The notes beneath the pieces were generated by a model. It was not told the DNA's origin and did no database searches. It was given only the letters and a program-made list of their open reading frames with translations. Shown here in pieces: positions 46,770 to 57,839 of a DNA stretch of 64,000 nt (positions within the stretch are counted from its first letter, which is position 1; every line of letters starts with the position of its first letter). The translations under genes were made by a program, and so were the position numbers. The stretch comes from Diphasiastrum complanatum (Eukaryota > Streptophyta > Lycopodiopsida > Lycopodiales > Lycopodiaceae). The DNA lies in the NCBI GenBank assembly GCA_029204225.1, contig CM055098.1:50343134-50407133 (forward strand). The letters are read 5' to 3'.

Positions 46770-47430
46770 AGTTTAGTGTGTGATGGATTGGGAGGGCTGC
46801 ACACCCAACCTTGTCTACAAGTTCATCAATCACATCAAGGTCGCTTTGCAATGGTGTCTTTTGGATGAAAAGATCAAAACATTTCATTTATTGAATGTTA
46901 TTGGATTGATACCAAACTCATGTTTGAGTGTACAGCATGGACCATATACAAGCTATGTGGCAGGTCTCCGGACTTTGACATAATAATCTCTAAGCAACCC
47001 ACATTGAATCAGAAGCCAACACAAAGTCACGTCTCTAGACGCAAGTTGATAATTGTTGGTTTCTGGATTCTAGAGTTGCTCCCAATTATTGTGAGCATTT
47101 TCACTCCTATACACCTTATAGTACAAAAAAATTGGTTCATCTTGGCGACAATAGTACACATAATATCGAAGGTGAAGGCTCTATAAGATTGATGTTCCAG
47201 CATGATCAATTCAAGCTACTATTGAATGTTTTACATGTACCTAAACTCTCTACAAGTCTGTTGTCAATAAGTAGAATTACTGATTTAGGTCATAAGGTAG
47301 AGTTTGAGTCTGAATTGTTGATAGGACAAATAAGATCCTTGCACTTGCACAGCTACATACCTTGGCACTTTGCCACGCACATAACACGGAGTCAATTTGA
47401 AGCTCGTCATGTTCGCGTGGCAATGCACGT
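46770..47430 (+). pseudogene. Ty1/copia gag-protease-preintegrase fragment, plus strand
   Basis: In shifting plus frames: gag-like residues, then a protease remnant CWFLDSRVAPNYCEHF where the family has DSGATxHM, then HLGDNSTHNIEGEG and LLSISRITDLGHKVEFES. The same segment is found on the minus strand at 1-385, with clear block-by-block agreement, so both derive from one family. Confidence 0.78.
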
Positions 47431-47649
47431 ATGTAACAAGAATTAATTTAGCCCAAAATCTTATTGCTATACAAACATGAATGTGATCATTTAAATAGCA
47501 AAAATGATTAGCAATAAAAAACATAACTATCCAACTATAATAAAATTAAACTAAAAAAACAAAACTTACAAATTGGGCTTGTAAATTGACTTTTCCACCG
47601 AGCCAAGGTGATATTGGCCCAAGAGATTACTTATTGATTTGGTCGATTC

Positions 47650-48235
47650 TCGTTATTGTTTGAAGCAATCGAGATTCGGATGCTTGGCCTCATGTACCAC
47701 CTTTTTCCAATCTTTCTTTGAAGCCCACCCCGGCCTTTTTTGGCCATTTTTCACATATTTTCGTAATGATTGGCGCTTATGACGAAAATGCGTACACATA
47801 CTCATCAATGTCCATATCGTATTGAATCTATTTGATTGAAGAAACTCATTATTCAAAATCTCTATTATCTTATTTTTGTTTCCTTGGTCCTATTTCTCCC
47901 AAGGAGTAGATAAGTTGTGGCCAAAATATTTGAGCGCAAGGTCATGCATCCTATCGATCACGACATTGCCCTTACTATCTTTGATGATGGAGCCATCATC
48001 TTCAAGATCATAAAACATACTGCACAATTCCTCGGATGGGATATCCATCGAAGAAATACTTCTATCATAATTGGGCTCTCCTTTGGAAAGACAAAGTTGT
48101 TTCATTATTTGTCTTTCTTCGGGAGATAGAGAACCATAAATGTCTACAACCGATCGGAACCAAATCCTCCTCTTTTACTAGAAGAGGATCTTGGTCTCCT
48201 CCTAAAACTACTACCACTAGAAGACATCGTTTTGA
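47650..48235 (-). pseudogene. Possible DNA-transposon-associated protein remnant
   Basis: The minus strand starts MSSSGSSFRRRPRSSSSKRG at about 48227. After a shift it has IMKQLCLSKGEPNYDRSISS and GNVVIDRMHDLALKYFGHNL. One stop later comes KRQSLRKYVKNGQKRPGWAS and KKDWKKVV. The end resembles the W..R....K.....G..RP..ISK..W..L pattern of plant Ptta/En/Spm-associated proteins, by eye only. It could also be an unrelated orphan. Confidence 0.4.
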
Positions 48236-48240
48236 AAAAA

Positions 48241-48332
<92 letters not shown>
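48241..48332. repeat. (TG)n(AG)n microsatellite
   Basis: About 42 bp of TG followed by about 48 bp of AG. Same compound design as 19150 and 57666. Confidence 0.95.
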
Positions 48333-48334
<2 letters not shown>

Positions 48335-48339
48335 ACTTA

Positions 48340-50980
48340 GTTCCTCTTGCTTCCAGAAAATTCTTAACTACCTTATCTGATATTCTAGAGATCCATTGAT
48401 CATGTAGTTGTCCTATAATCCATATAGGATATTATCTCTTGCTCCCAACACCGGACAATCCATTTATTTAGATGACTGGCATGCTATCAGATGGATACCA
48501 CAATCCACACCTGATCTTGTAATCTAAACAAAAGAATTAACATGGTTCAATATTACATTCTGATCCTTTCTTGTTAATGATAAGCTTCAAATCCCCCTGG
48601 ATCCAAGAGCATTAACTCTAGGGACAAGCTTCTATCAATTAACAGATCCAATGTAATACATATATCAGATCCTACTTCTAACATCACAATTGACATCCAA
48701 AACTGAAATAACTCAATGGTCACAAAGATATCAGTTTAATCCAGGAAATTAACATTCGGTATTAAGCAATTACTTACAGGGATTACCAAAATCTTAACTG
48801 CAAAATACATTTCCCGATTACACTTACTAACACTAATGTCCACTCTTCTTTCCTCAGAATTTTCAGTTCCTTGAAAATCTATTTGAGCTAAGGTACTAAG
48901 GTACTATAACGACATGAGTAAATGTTTAAAATTAATTGTTGTAGAAAAAAAGTCTGAAACAATTTCATTTCTATCCTATACATGGGCTGAATAACTGATA
49001 TACCAAAAATCATCTACTAGTATGGAAAACACTACTAGTCTGATCTTTTGCATATAATTCACCATAGGATTTAACTGGAAATGAAATTAGTTTTTTACTT
49101 TTGATCAGTTCCTATCAAATATCTTTCCAATAAAATTGGACTGTTTTTCTTTTTTATTGTCTGGTTTGGCATTCCTCCGTCAATATTAACCAAAACCTCA
49201 TAATATGAAGTTACATGAATGGAAATCCTACCCAATAGGATTTTGTTAACTCTTAAACTGTATCCAAACAAGATTTAACTGCTCGGATAAAGAGTATTGT
49301 CATCACTCATTTTATCTAGCCATTACATATTGTTTTAGAGTTTCCAATTCAATTTTGACGAGTATCTTGCACAGACGCTAACTTGACCCATTTCTAATGA
49401 TTAATATCAACTAGAAATGTACAAGATAAATAACCCATTCCAAATTTTAGCCAAACTTGAAATTCAATAAATAAAATAAAAATTAATTTTAACTTTTAGT
49501 CTGGGGAAAACACATGCATCCCAAGTTTAGTCACCATTAAGCACAGTACCAGAAAAATTAAATTTTCTTGAACCAGATACTGTCTTGGAAAAAATAACCC
49601 ATGAGGACTGAATAACTTGCCGCCATCCTAAATCTATGAACCAAATTCATAGACGAACTGTTAGGATAGCAAAAATTATATCGTCACGAATGGCTTGGAG
49701 AATCAATAATTATTCTCACACATTGATTCAGTCAGATTTTACAAAAATCTTCTTCCTAAATCAACAAAAAGGTTTTTCTTAAGGTTATCCCACTACAAGT
49801 CCTGATTATTTCACATGCAATTACTGGAAGAGTAGTCGATGATGTAATACCTATTACAAATCACAAGCTTTTTTTTGCATGCAAAACAATCCAAGGCTTA
49901 TTTAACCCCCAAAGGTTTACGTGTATAACACAAGAAAAAAAGCCATGCAAAGCCTCCAACTAAGCAAAAGCCATAATTATTTCCAAGAATGTTATTCCCG
50001 GAAATCCCATGCAAGGGCTACACAACCAAACATTTTTACAAGGGTTTATGTGTGAAGGTTTCTCACCCTAATCTTGGGCCGCCACAGCTTCATTTCATGA
50101 AGTGCCAGCCGCATCCACCATCGAGAAAGAAAGAGAGGATGAACAAACTAAGGCAAGGCTGGATCGCGCCTTCCTTTTGCTCATCTGCAGCCAGAACCCC
50201 ACCAGAATCCTCCCACGCTCCCTCGCTACACATTGTCTGGTAGAATCAAGCTGCAGCCATCGCTGACAGCTCCCATATTTCTGTTGTAGTGCACAATGGA
50301 TTCATCAAGTGGTCTCAGTTCAACCACCTTGGTTTCAAGGCCACAGATAGGGACAAATATCATAGAGATGATCTGTAGCGAGCAATAAGAAGTGCAAAAA
50401 ATCGGTACAGGGCAGCGGCACTCCTATTCCTTCAACTTCCAACAGTCGTCGTTCCATTCTCGGCCCAACTCAGCTTTAAACAGCTGATCTTCAACCGATC
50501 CCAAACAGCTCTTTCTCTTGATGAATCGTTTGCAGGACACGAACCAACAATCAGATCCCCTTAGCATCTATTATAAGGTTCTAACAGTCCCTAACTAACC
50601 TGCTTTTCACACTGTTAAACCTCTGTGATCAAAGAAATGAGTAAGAAAAGATTGCTCTATGTACTCTGAAAGAGGTTAACTTCCCTCAACAAAGGTTTCA
50701 ATCCGCTTAACACAAAGAAGGTTTCGGAAGGACATTCATGCTGCATGCATTAACTAAGCCAAAGAACTATGATCCCTCAAATGAAATCTTCCACAAGGCA
50801 CAAGAAGAAATTTTAAGAAGGAATTCATTACTAACTCATAGCATCTATATCAAAACAATTTCAAGTAAAAGAGCACTCTACCACCAGATTTGACAAGTAT
50901 GCTTTAAACCGGAATCAGTGAATCAACTCCAACTTCCCTTGTGAAATCAACACTCCAATCTCATCCAAGACCGCATCTTA
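48340..50980. other. Internal region of an LTR element, unassigned
   Basis: AT-rich. By position it follows the primer site at 50981-50997 read on the minus strand, so at least its right part should be interior of that element. No gag or pol motif was found. Confidence 0.4.
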
Positions 50981-50997
50981 GCCCCGCTTTGATACCA
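50981..50997 (-). other. Primer-binding site
   Basis: The minus strand reads TGGTATCAAAGCGGGGC, a Met-tRNA-type primer site, one base from the LTR edge at 50999. Confidence 0.75.
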
Positions 50998-50998
50998 A

Positions 50999-51350
50999 TG
51001 TAAAGACCTCAAGGGATAACCCCTAAGATGAGGATAGGAGAACACAATAGGAGAGACTATGGAGCCAAACCGCCCAACCAATCCTAGATCAAAACTGGAT
51101 CTAGCCCCCAAGCCATGCCATGTGAAAGCTAGAAGAGAAGAGAGAAACTGGTAACCTAAACCCAATATGTCGACGGGAGAGTCCCTACCTCATTATATAG
51201 AGAGTAGTAGTCCAACGAGGTTGGCTCAGTTGGTTAGCTTGACATCCAAAGTTTCTTTGGTCTCAGGTTCGAGCCTCCCCTTGGAAACCAAGAAGCATTA
51301 TATAGAGAGTAGAGTTATGTGCATGAACCCCCATGCAGGTCAACTATACA
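50999..51350 (-). repeat. LTR carrying a tRNA-like SINE insertion
   Basis: TGTAAAGACC...CTATACA. It is 352 bp including 105 bp added by the SINE and its duplicated target. Related to 3468-3754, which lacks the insert. The primer site next to it marks it as a 5' LTR in minus orientation. Its partner LTR was not found. Confidence 0.75.
51191..51312 (+). mobile_element. Ultra-short tRNA-like SINE, copy B, with 17-bp TSD
   Basis: The element is 51208-51295 (88 bp, plus). A perfect direct repeat CATTATATAGAGAGTAG flanks it at 51191-51207 and 51296-51312. The A-box-like TGGCTCAGTTGGTTAGC is at 51222-51238 and the B-box GGTTCGAGCC at 51266-51275, with the same 3' hairpin CTTGG-AAA-CCAAG-AAG as copy A. 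The related LTR at 3468 has a single TATATAGAGAGTAG (about 3673-3686) at this point, the empty site. The two copies differ at about a dozen positions, mostly at the 5' end. Confidence 0.9.
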
Positions 51351-51614
51351 TAGGTCTTATCATTAATATATTTTTGTGCTTTTTTGACCTCAAATAACTC
51401 TCAATAGGTGGTCTAAATTTATTGGATATTTTTACAAGTTGAAAGATATGATGGATTGCCTCTGATTTGAGCCATCGTGCACCCAATTTCGAGCTGAGGG
51501 GCTTCGACACCAATATCTTGAAGTTTTGCTTCTTGAAAGACTCCACAAATGCAATTTTTGCATGATATGAGTTTATGATTGCTTGCTGGACCTGATGGAA
51601 GCCTCTATGCCTCT

Positions 51615-53160
51615 CTAATGAACCTTAGAAGAGTGATTGTAACCTTTGATTGGATGCATATTGAGTTGAGTAGGATTTTTGGCAATACCACCTGGAAAAA
51701 GTGCGCCATCCAAGCTGTTACATCTTGCACGTATGATATCTAGATGGAAGGGTGACATGGCAAGTGTCTTGCTAACCTCTTCACAGTCTTGTTCTTCATA
51801 TCCATCAAGCACCATGGCATCGAACTGCTTCAATGATTTAACCGCATGAACGATCCGGATGGTGTCTGGTGCCCGACCTGCTTGATCTTGTTGATCTGTT
51901 TGAAAAGATGAATAAAAAACAGTGTTATTATGGAGTTGTTCGAATCCTCTTCCAGGGGATTGGAGTTCAAAGGGCGTTGGGCTTTGAGGCATTACAAAAA
52001 GTTCATCTGTCCCCAAAGGATCGGAATCATCGAACATATCCATAAGGGTCTGCGTATTCGGTGAGATGGCTTGCGTATGTTGGGGTGAGGTGGCCTGGGC
52101 AGTTGTGATTAGAATGGTATCTCCAATGGTCATTGATTGTCCTTGTGAGGAAGCGGAGGCTAGGGCAGCATCAGTGGTAGGGGGAACGAGAAGTTATGTG
52201 CGAGTTGTAGCAGGGGGTTGAAGCACAGCTGATGTTGGTTGCCTAGTACAGTGACATGACGCGGAAGGCGAGTCAGGAATTACGACCTCGTTGCGTATTC
52301 GTCGATGACTAGATGCTTGTCATGAAGATTCAGCAGGTGCCACATCTTCGTAAATGGACAAGACTGACTCAGGAATAAAACCATGGATCTTATTAACTAG
52401 GTAGGAAGTGGAGATGATGGACAAAAGAGGGCCAACAGCAAATTGCTGCTTGGTGTTATCCATAATGGCTCTCTTGAGTTCACCAAAAACCGTTTTAAAC
52501 CAATTGTAAGGCTCCAATGGTTTCTTATCAAACTTGTAATTCGACTCGACTATGTGGTGCAAGATTTGCGATGAAATGCGCTCCTTCTTGAGGTTGCCAA
52601 CCATCAGAAAGTTGTTCAAAAGTTGAGCAGCCACATGGATAGTGGGATCTCGGATTGACTCTAATAGATAACCATCATTGGTCCAATAAAGCTCTATGGA
52701 CGTATCAATGAATGGTTTGATGATGGTCTTCACACGCTTGTGGTTTGGTGAGGACTGGGTACCTGAAGATATGCCTATGCCTTCAAGGGCGGCTTTAGTA
52801 ACGTGCACCTTGTGGGTAGACTTCTCCTCAATCTAGGTGCTAAAGCCGAAAGGTATAAATTGCATGTTAATTCTATTGGAAAAGGCACGCTCGTGGATTT
52901 CCCATTGCCGTGAGCAGAGGCTCAACAAGGTTCATTCATTGAGCCACCATGCTTGTACTAGGAAGTATCATGATGTTCGTTCGGGTTGGAACATCATGAT
53001 GAATGACATAACACGGAGATTGAGAAGTATCGACATTCTTTGCACTGGCCCATCTGGCTTGAATCATCAATCGATTACAGAGGATCCATTTGTCCGCAAT
53101 TACATTGAAGATAACTGTCAAGAGCTTAATAACTTGATCTTCCACCTCAGAAAGGTCAGT
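51615..53160 (-). pseudogene. Decayed protein of unknown, probably element-borne, type
   Basis: Minus frames run in order. 53145-52936 has EDQVIKLLTVIFNVIADKWI. About 52920-52846 has WEIHERAFSNRINMQFIPFG. After one stop, 52808-52320 (163 codons) has FIDTSIELYWTNDGYLLESI, LLNNFLMVGNLKKERISSQI and EPYNWFKTVFGELKRAI. After a gap, 52133-51615 (172 codons) is acidic and Ser/Thr/Pro-rich. The composition is coding-like over 1.5 kb, with few stops. I recognise no domain. Its neighbours are LTRs and retroelement pieces, so an extra frame of a retroelement or a decayed host gene are both possible. Confidence 0.45.
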
Positions 53161-53169
53161 GCTGAGATC

Positions 53170-54215
53170 TGACTTTTACACGTAAGTACACAAGATTGGC
53201 AACGCATTCAATTGAACCACGACTACAGAGTAGATCGTGTTGCAGTAATGTCGTCATAAAATCTAAGATTTATAATACGTGCAAACTACGAAGTAAGGTT
53301 ATAAGGTTGTCTCTGAGAGAAATCCATCCCTTTAAGTGGCTGTCATTTGCTGTCGGTCAATTACAATAACAAGTGACTGTCCAAGCTAATTACTTCTCTG
53401 ATTTTTGATCATTGTGAACTCGCCTGTCACTCACGGCATCAAGCTACACACAAACGCATAGAAGGAAGTCGTATGAAGTCATATGTTCTGGGAGAATTCG
53501 TCATCGCCTTTTGCCTGAATTCGTGAAGAACTCGTGTGAAACCGCAGGGGTCAGGACTCGTGAAGAACTAGTGCTGGTCAGAAGTCGCAGGAAGTAATCG
53601 TAGGGAGTAATCGCAGAAACTCGTGAAAAGAAGAGGAGGGTCGAGGAGAGGGGAGAGAGGTTAGGTTTAGGTTTAGTTTAGTTTTTTACTAAAAAAGACT
53701 TAGGTTTATGTCAAGAAAATTTTGGCAGGTTTTTTCTCTGTTTTTTCTGCACTTCTCATTCCTAACTTAATTGGCGAAGGTAGGTTTAGGGCTGGGTGAA
53801 GGTAGGGTTAGGTCAATTTTTTTTTTAAAAAACTTGCAAAACTTCATAATGAAGAAACTGAGAATTTTTACAAAGAACCACAACTTAAAAAATGAAATGT
53901 TGAAGTGCTTCTCTCCCAAATTTCTTACCAAAGCTAGGATTTGACCTCTTTCTCAAGAATTGTCATAACTTTTGGCTGGAAATTGGCTCAGATGCAAACT
54001 AAGACTTAGATCTACAATCTTATAAAGTTACAGTCACAAAATTCGGCCAAAAGTATAGCAAAAAATGGATAAAAACAAATTGCAAAAACTTAACTAGCTA
54101 AAATTGAAATGAAAACACTAAAATGGTCATAACTTGGTCATCATAGCTCCAAATCAAAAAATCTCAGTACTTCCAAGAAGCTAAACAAAAGAGTGAAGTC
54201 GGGTTGTGTGGAGGT
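53170..54215. other. Unassigned stretch before copia gag
   Basis: AT-rich, with a repetitive AGTCGTATGAAGTC/TCGCAGGAAGTAATCG run at about 53460-53640. No coding family. Confidence 0.45.
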
Positions 54216-54218
54216 CAT

Positions 54219-54367
54219 CACTGCAAGTGTTCATACGACTTTGAAAGAGAAATAAGCAAGGTCATAACGGCATCATCATCTTGAATAGCACATCCTATAG
54301 CTGATAACTGATCCACTTAAGATTTAAAGCTGTTGATTTGAGAAGTGATGGTAGTAGAATCAGACAT
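54219..54367 (-). pseudogene. Copia gag N-terminal fragment
   Basis: The minus strand starts ATG at 54367: MSDSTTITSQINSFKS, stop, VDQLSAIGCAIQDDDAVMTL, LISLSKSYEHLQ. The pattern I..L..L..QL..IG....DED.V..LL.SLP.SYE is the UBN2/copia Gag capsid. It is broken off after SYEHL. Confidence 0.75.
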
Positions 54368-54446
54368 GCTAATTTTGAAGAACTTCCTTCTAAGGTGTAA
54401 TCGTGTGGTTACATCTTGAGTCTAATAGAAATTTGATAACAAATCT

Positions 54447-55335
54447 AATTGTGTAATGAAAAATCGCAAGTTTCTCATGTGTCAAAGACAGTCATCGTCT
54501 GATCAAAAACTGAGGAGTCGTAGACGTCCGTGCTCTGATCAGAGTGAGTAAATGAGCGTGATCAAACAGAAGCGAAGTGTATTCAAATCACAATAAGCAT
54601 TCATCTATGTTATACACAGATAGAAAAGCATATTGCTGCTATATAACACAGAAGCATAGCAATGAGTTACAACCAGAACCAAAATGGCGACATAACTTGG
54701 AGGCACAAATTCATTCGTCTCATGGATGGAGCATCACGTAGAGTGTGCTATGAGGGTGTATTTATACACTGGGTCTATATATCTAATTACAATAAATGTT
54801 TGTCATCTAACTAAGTAGTTTGTTGTACTCAAGAAGTAGTTTAACTACAATGACAAAATGACAGTACATTAAATACATGGTCAGGCGACTCGAGATCGCT
54901 GACGTGCACTAAAGTGTCACATTTTCTCTCACTTCGCATTTTTTGGGAAGTGGCTAGAGACGTTTCTCGTTGAAAATAGATGACCTTCATCCTTTTTCTC
55001 TCTTTTTGTATTTTTCGCGAAAAAGCTGAAGGTGTTAACAAACAGTTTATTTGTTGAAGTCATTGACATTTCAGTTGATGAACGAAGTTGAAGAAGTCAG
55101 AGACTTCAGAGTCTTCGGTTGTGGAAGAAGTCGGACACTTCGGTTGATGGCTGAAGTTGTCAAAGAAGTTGGATACTTCAATGTCGAGTGACTTGATTGT
55201 TGAGAAAGTTGAGGAAGTCCAAGAAGTTGGAGACTTGATTGAAGAAGTCGAGGACTTTGAAGACTTTAATGCCGAGTGACTTGTTTGTCAAAGAAGTCGA
55301 GCATGATCAGGAATTCGATGTTCTTCATGATGCTT
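54447..55335 (-). repeat. Copia LTR (minus), edges approximate
   Basis: A TATA box TATAAATAC (54758-54766) and a weak primer-site-like GTTATCAAAT beside the gag start show the order U3-R-U5-gag on the minus strand. The U3 side (55060-55320) is full of GAAGTC/GACTTC words in imperfect tandem units. Confidence 0.5.
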
Positions 55336-55399
55336 TGTCATTCGAATGTAGAATTAGATGGGAATGGATACCCTTTGATGTAGATTAGCCGGAAAGTCG

Positions 55400-57020
55400 A
55401 TGAAGATGACTTTCAAATAGTTTGGCTGATTGAATTCAATTTTGTGTAAAAATTGCAGGTTGTCGAGTGCTTGCAGAAACCAGTGTATTTTCCCAGACAT
55501 TAATATTCTGCACACAGAATGAGAGTAATTTTGCCAAAATAGCAAAATAGGAAACTTTGTGATTCCTATAGGAAGAATCTGAAAAATAGAAATTGTGTTT
55601 ACCAAAGAGACAACTATGGACTTAATTTCCAAAAAGGATGGTGTCAAGAATTCAATCGGCATAATTGCATCTTGACCATAGACAAGCTGGAATGGTGTTT
55701 GATTTGTACTACCTTTGTAAGTTGTTCAGAATGCCCATAATGTTGCATGTAGTTTTTGTTTTCAATCAAATCGACTTGCATCCACCGTTTTTGTCATAAT
55801 GTTGCAGAAAATCTTATTGGAAGATTCAGCTTGGCCATTACCCCCCGAATAATACGGAGTACTAAACCAATGAATAACGAAAAAATTTTCCAACAAAATT
55901 GTATCGTTTCATTCACAAAAGTGGGTTCCACCATCACTTACGATCTCGATAGGACATCCAAACCTAACAATAATGTGTTCATACAAGAACTTAGCTGTGG
56001 ATTTCGCATCTGCAACTCGAACTACTTTCGCTTCAAACCACTTGGTCATGTAATATGTTGCTATGATGATGTATCTGGCTTGAGATCCTCTTGCCGCACC
56101 CATTTCTCGAACGGTGCTTGCGATAAGACCATATTCAAAGGTTCATAGTTTTGCTTTGTAGGACGACGTGCTCGTTGACAAACATCACGACTTAATATAA
56201 AGAACACGATTAGTTCAGGTACTTCATGTGGCAAAATGCATCTTCTCAAAATATCATCCATTCCTCGGCGATATAATTGACCTGCAATCAATTGATAAGG
56301 TTGTGCCTTAAGAATCAATTGTCTCTTTTGTAGTTTTGTCAAGGAATCATTGGATTGGCCTAGCATCAGATATTCAAGAATATCGGCTGCCCACTTAGGT
56401 ACTACTTCAACATAGAACAACGCAGCATCTGGTAGTTCATCATCCACTTTAGTATTAACTGGTGTTGATTCGATTCTGGATACATGGTCGGCCAAATAAT
56501 GTTGTTTACCTTTTCGAACCACAACTCGAAAATCAAAACTTGTCAATAAAAGAAGTCATCTTGCAATGCGTCCTGTATTACACGTCTTGTTTACTAAATA
56601 AAGTAACGGTTGATGATCAATATAAAATGCAAAATGCGTTGCCATTAGATAATGTCGCGAAAGTCTCTTCGTAGTCAACGCCCTTACTTTGCGCATAGCC
56701 CTTCACTACAAGCCTTGCCTTATGTTTTGAAATGGTTCCATTGGCATTGTACTTTGTCCAATATACCCATTTGTCGCCAATGGGTCTTTTGCCTTTTGGA
56801 AGATTTCTTAATAGAAAAAACCATGGCCAACGCTTCTCGTTCGGTTGTCGAATAATTCTTCTCATGATCTGTAAGTTGTCGACTTGCAAATCTGATGGGA
56901 TAATCTTTCTTGTATTCACCTGGCTGCGTCAAAAACAGACCCAATTGCATATTTTGATGCATCAGTATGAACATGAAACTCAATTGTCCAAATTGGAGCT
57001 TATAATATTGGCACATAAGC
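55400..57020 (-). pseudogene. Ty3/gypsy pol remnant (RNase H and integrase)
   Basis: Minus order: RNase H with LTQPGEYKKDYPIRFASRQL and YSTTEREALAMVFSIKK. The frame then jumps into a copia RT piece (56657-56803) and resumes in gypsy RNase H with HYLMATHFAFYIDHQPLLYL and VVVRKGKQHYLADHVSRIES. It goes on to LPDAALFYVEVVPKW, LILKAQPYQLIAGQLYRRG and LPHEVPEL, where the His half of the zinc region is lost, then DVCQRARRPTK. A further deletion removes the first catalytic Asp block. The core continues RGSQARYIIIATYYMTKWFE and RFGCPIEIVSDGGTHF, ending near MPIEFLTPS at about 55660. Dead. Confidence 0.88.
56657..56803 (-). other. Copia RT fragment embedded in gypsy RNase H
   Basis: About 147 bp on the minus strand encode LPKGKRPIGDKWVYWTKYNA, NGTISKHKARLVVKGYAQSK and GVDYEETF. 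This is the well-known start of copia RT (PKGKRPIGCKWVFKVK..KARLVAKGYxQxxGIDYxETF). It sits exactly between the gypsy blocks AMVFSIKK and HYLMATHF, which are adjacent in normal gypsy RNase H. Confidence 0.85.
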
Positions 57021-57663
57021 TAAAGCTTTCTTCATTTTTTCAAATGCTTCCAACACCTCAACTGTGCAGGCAAAAAATCCACACCCTCCAAAGATATATA
57101 AACATTTTTTGTGGGTAAGGCCCATTGCCCCCCGTCATCGACGGGCACAAGCAACTAGTATATATATATACGCACGCACGCATGCACTCACAAATCCACA
57201 CACAATATGCACACATATAGTACATTCATACATACATACCATTCAACAAATATAGAAAAAAAATGGGTATAATAGCCCAACCAAGTTGACTATGTACAAA
57301 TATGAGATGCATTAACGATTCACAAATCATGAATCTATTTGCAAACCAAATCGCAATTTGCGAATTGTTAGTCACTTGTTTATACAAATCATCTTTTATA
57401 ATAAATACATGCAATATGGCTATTTGTAGAAAGAGAAAGATATAGAGGACTAAAAATTATATGGGTTTTTAGTAGATTCAAGTCCAAGCTAGGCAATCAG
57501 TGAAATCTTGTCTACATAAAATGAATTGCATAAATTTGAGTGCAAAAATTATGACCCAACTAGCATCAGCTTGTGTAAATCTAAATGCAATAATCATGAT
57601 TCAACTGATTCAAGATTCATGCCGAATCTCATACACAAATATCTGACTTCATTTGCCCACAAT

Positions 57664-57838
<175 letters not shown>

Positions 57839-57839
57839 C

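Noticed and set aside
49989-50243. 84-codon plus-strand frame
   Set aside because: No domain, no splice context, and it lies in presumed retroelement interior.
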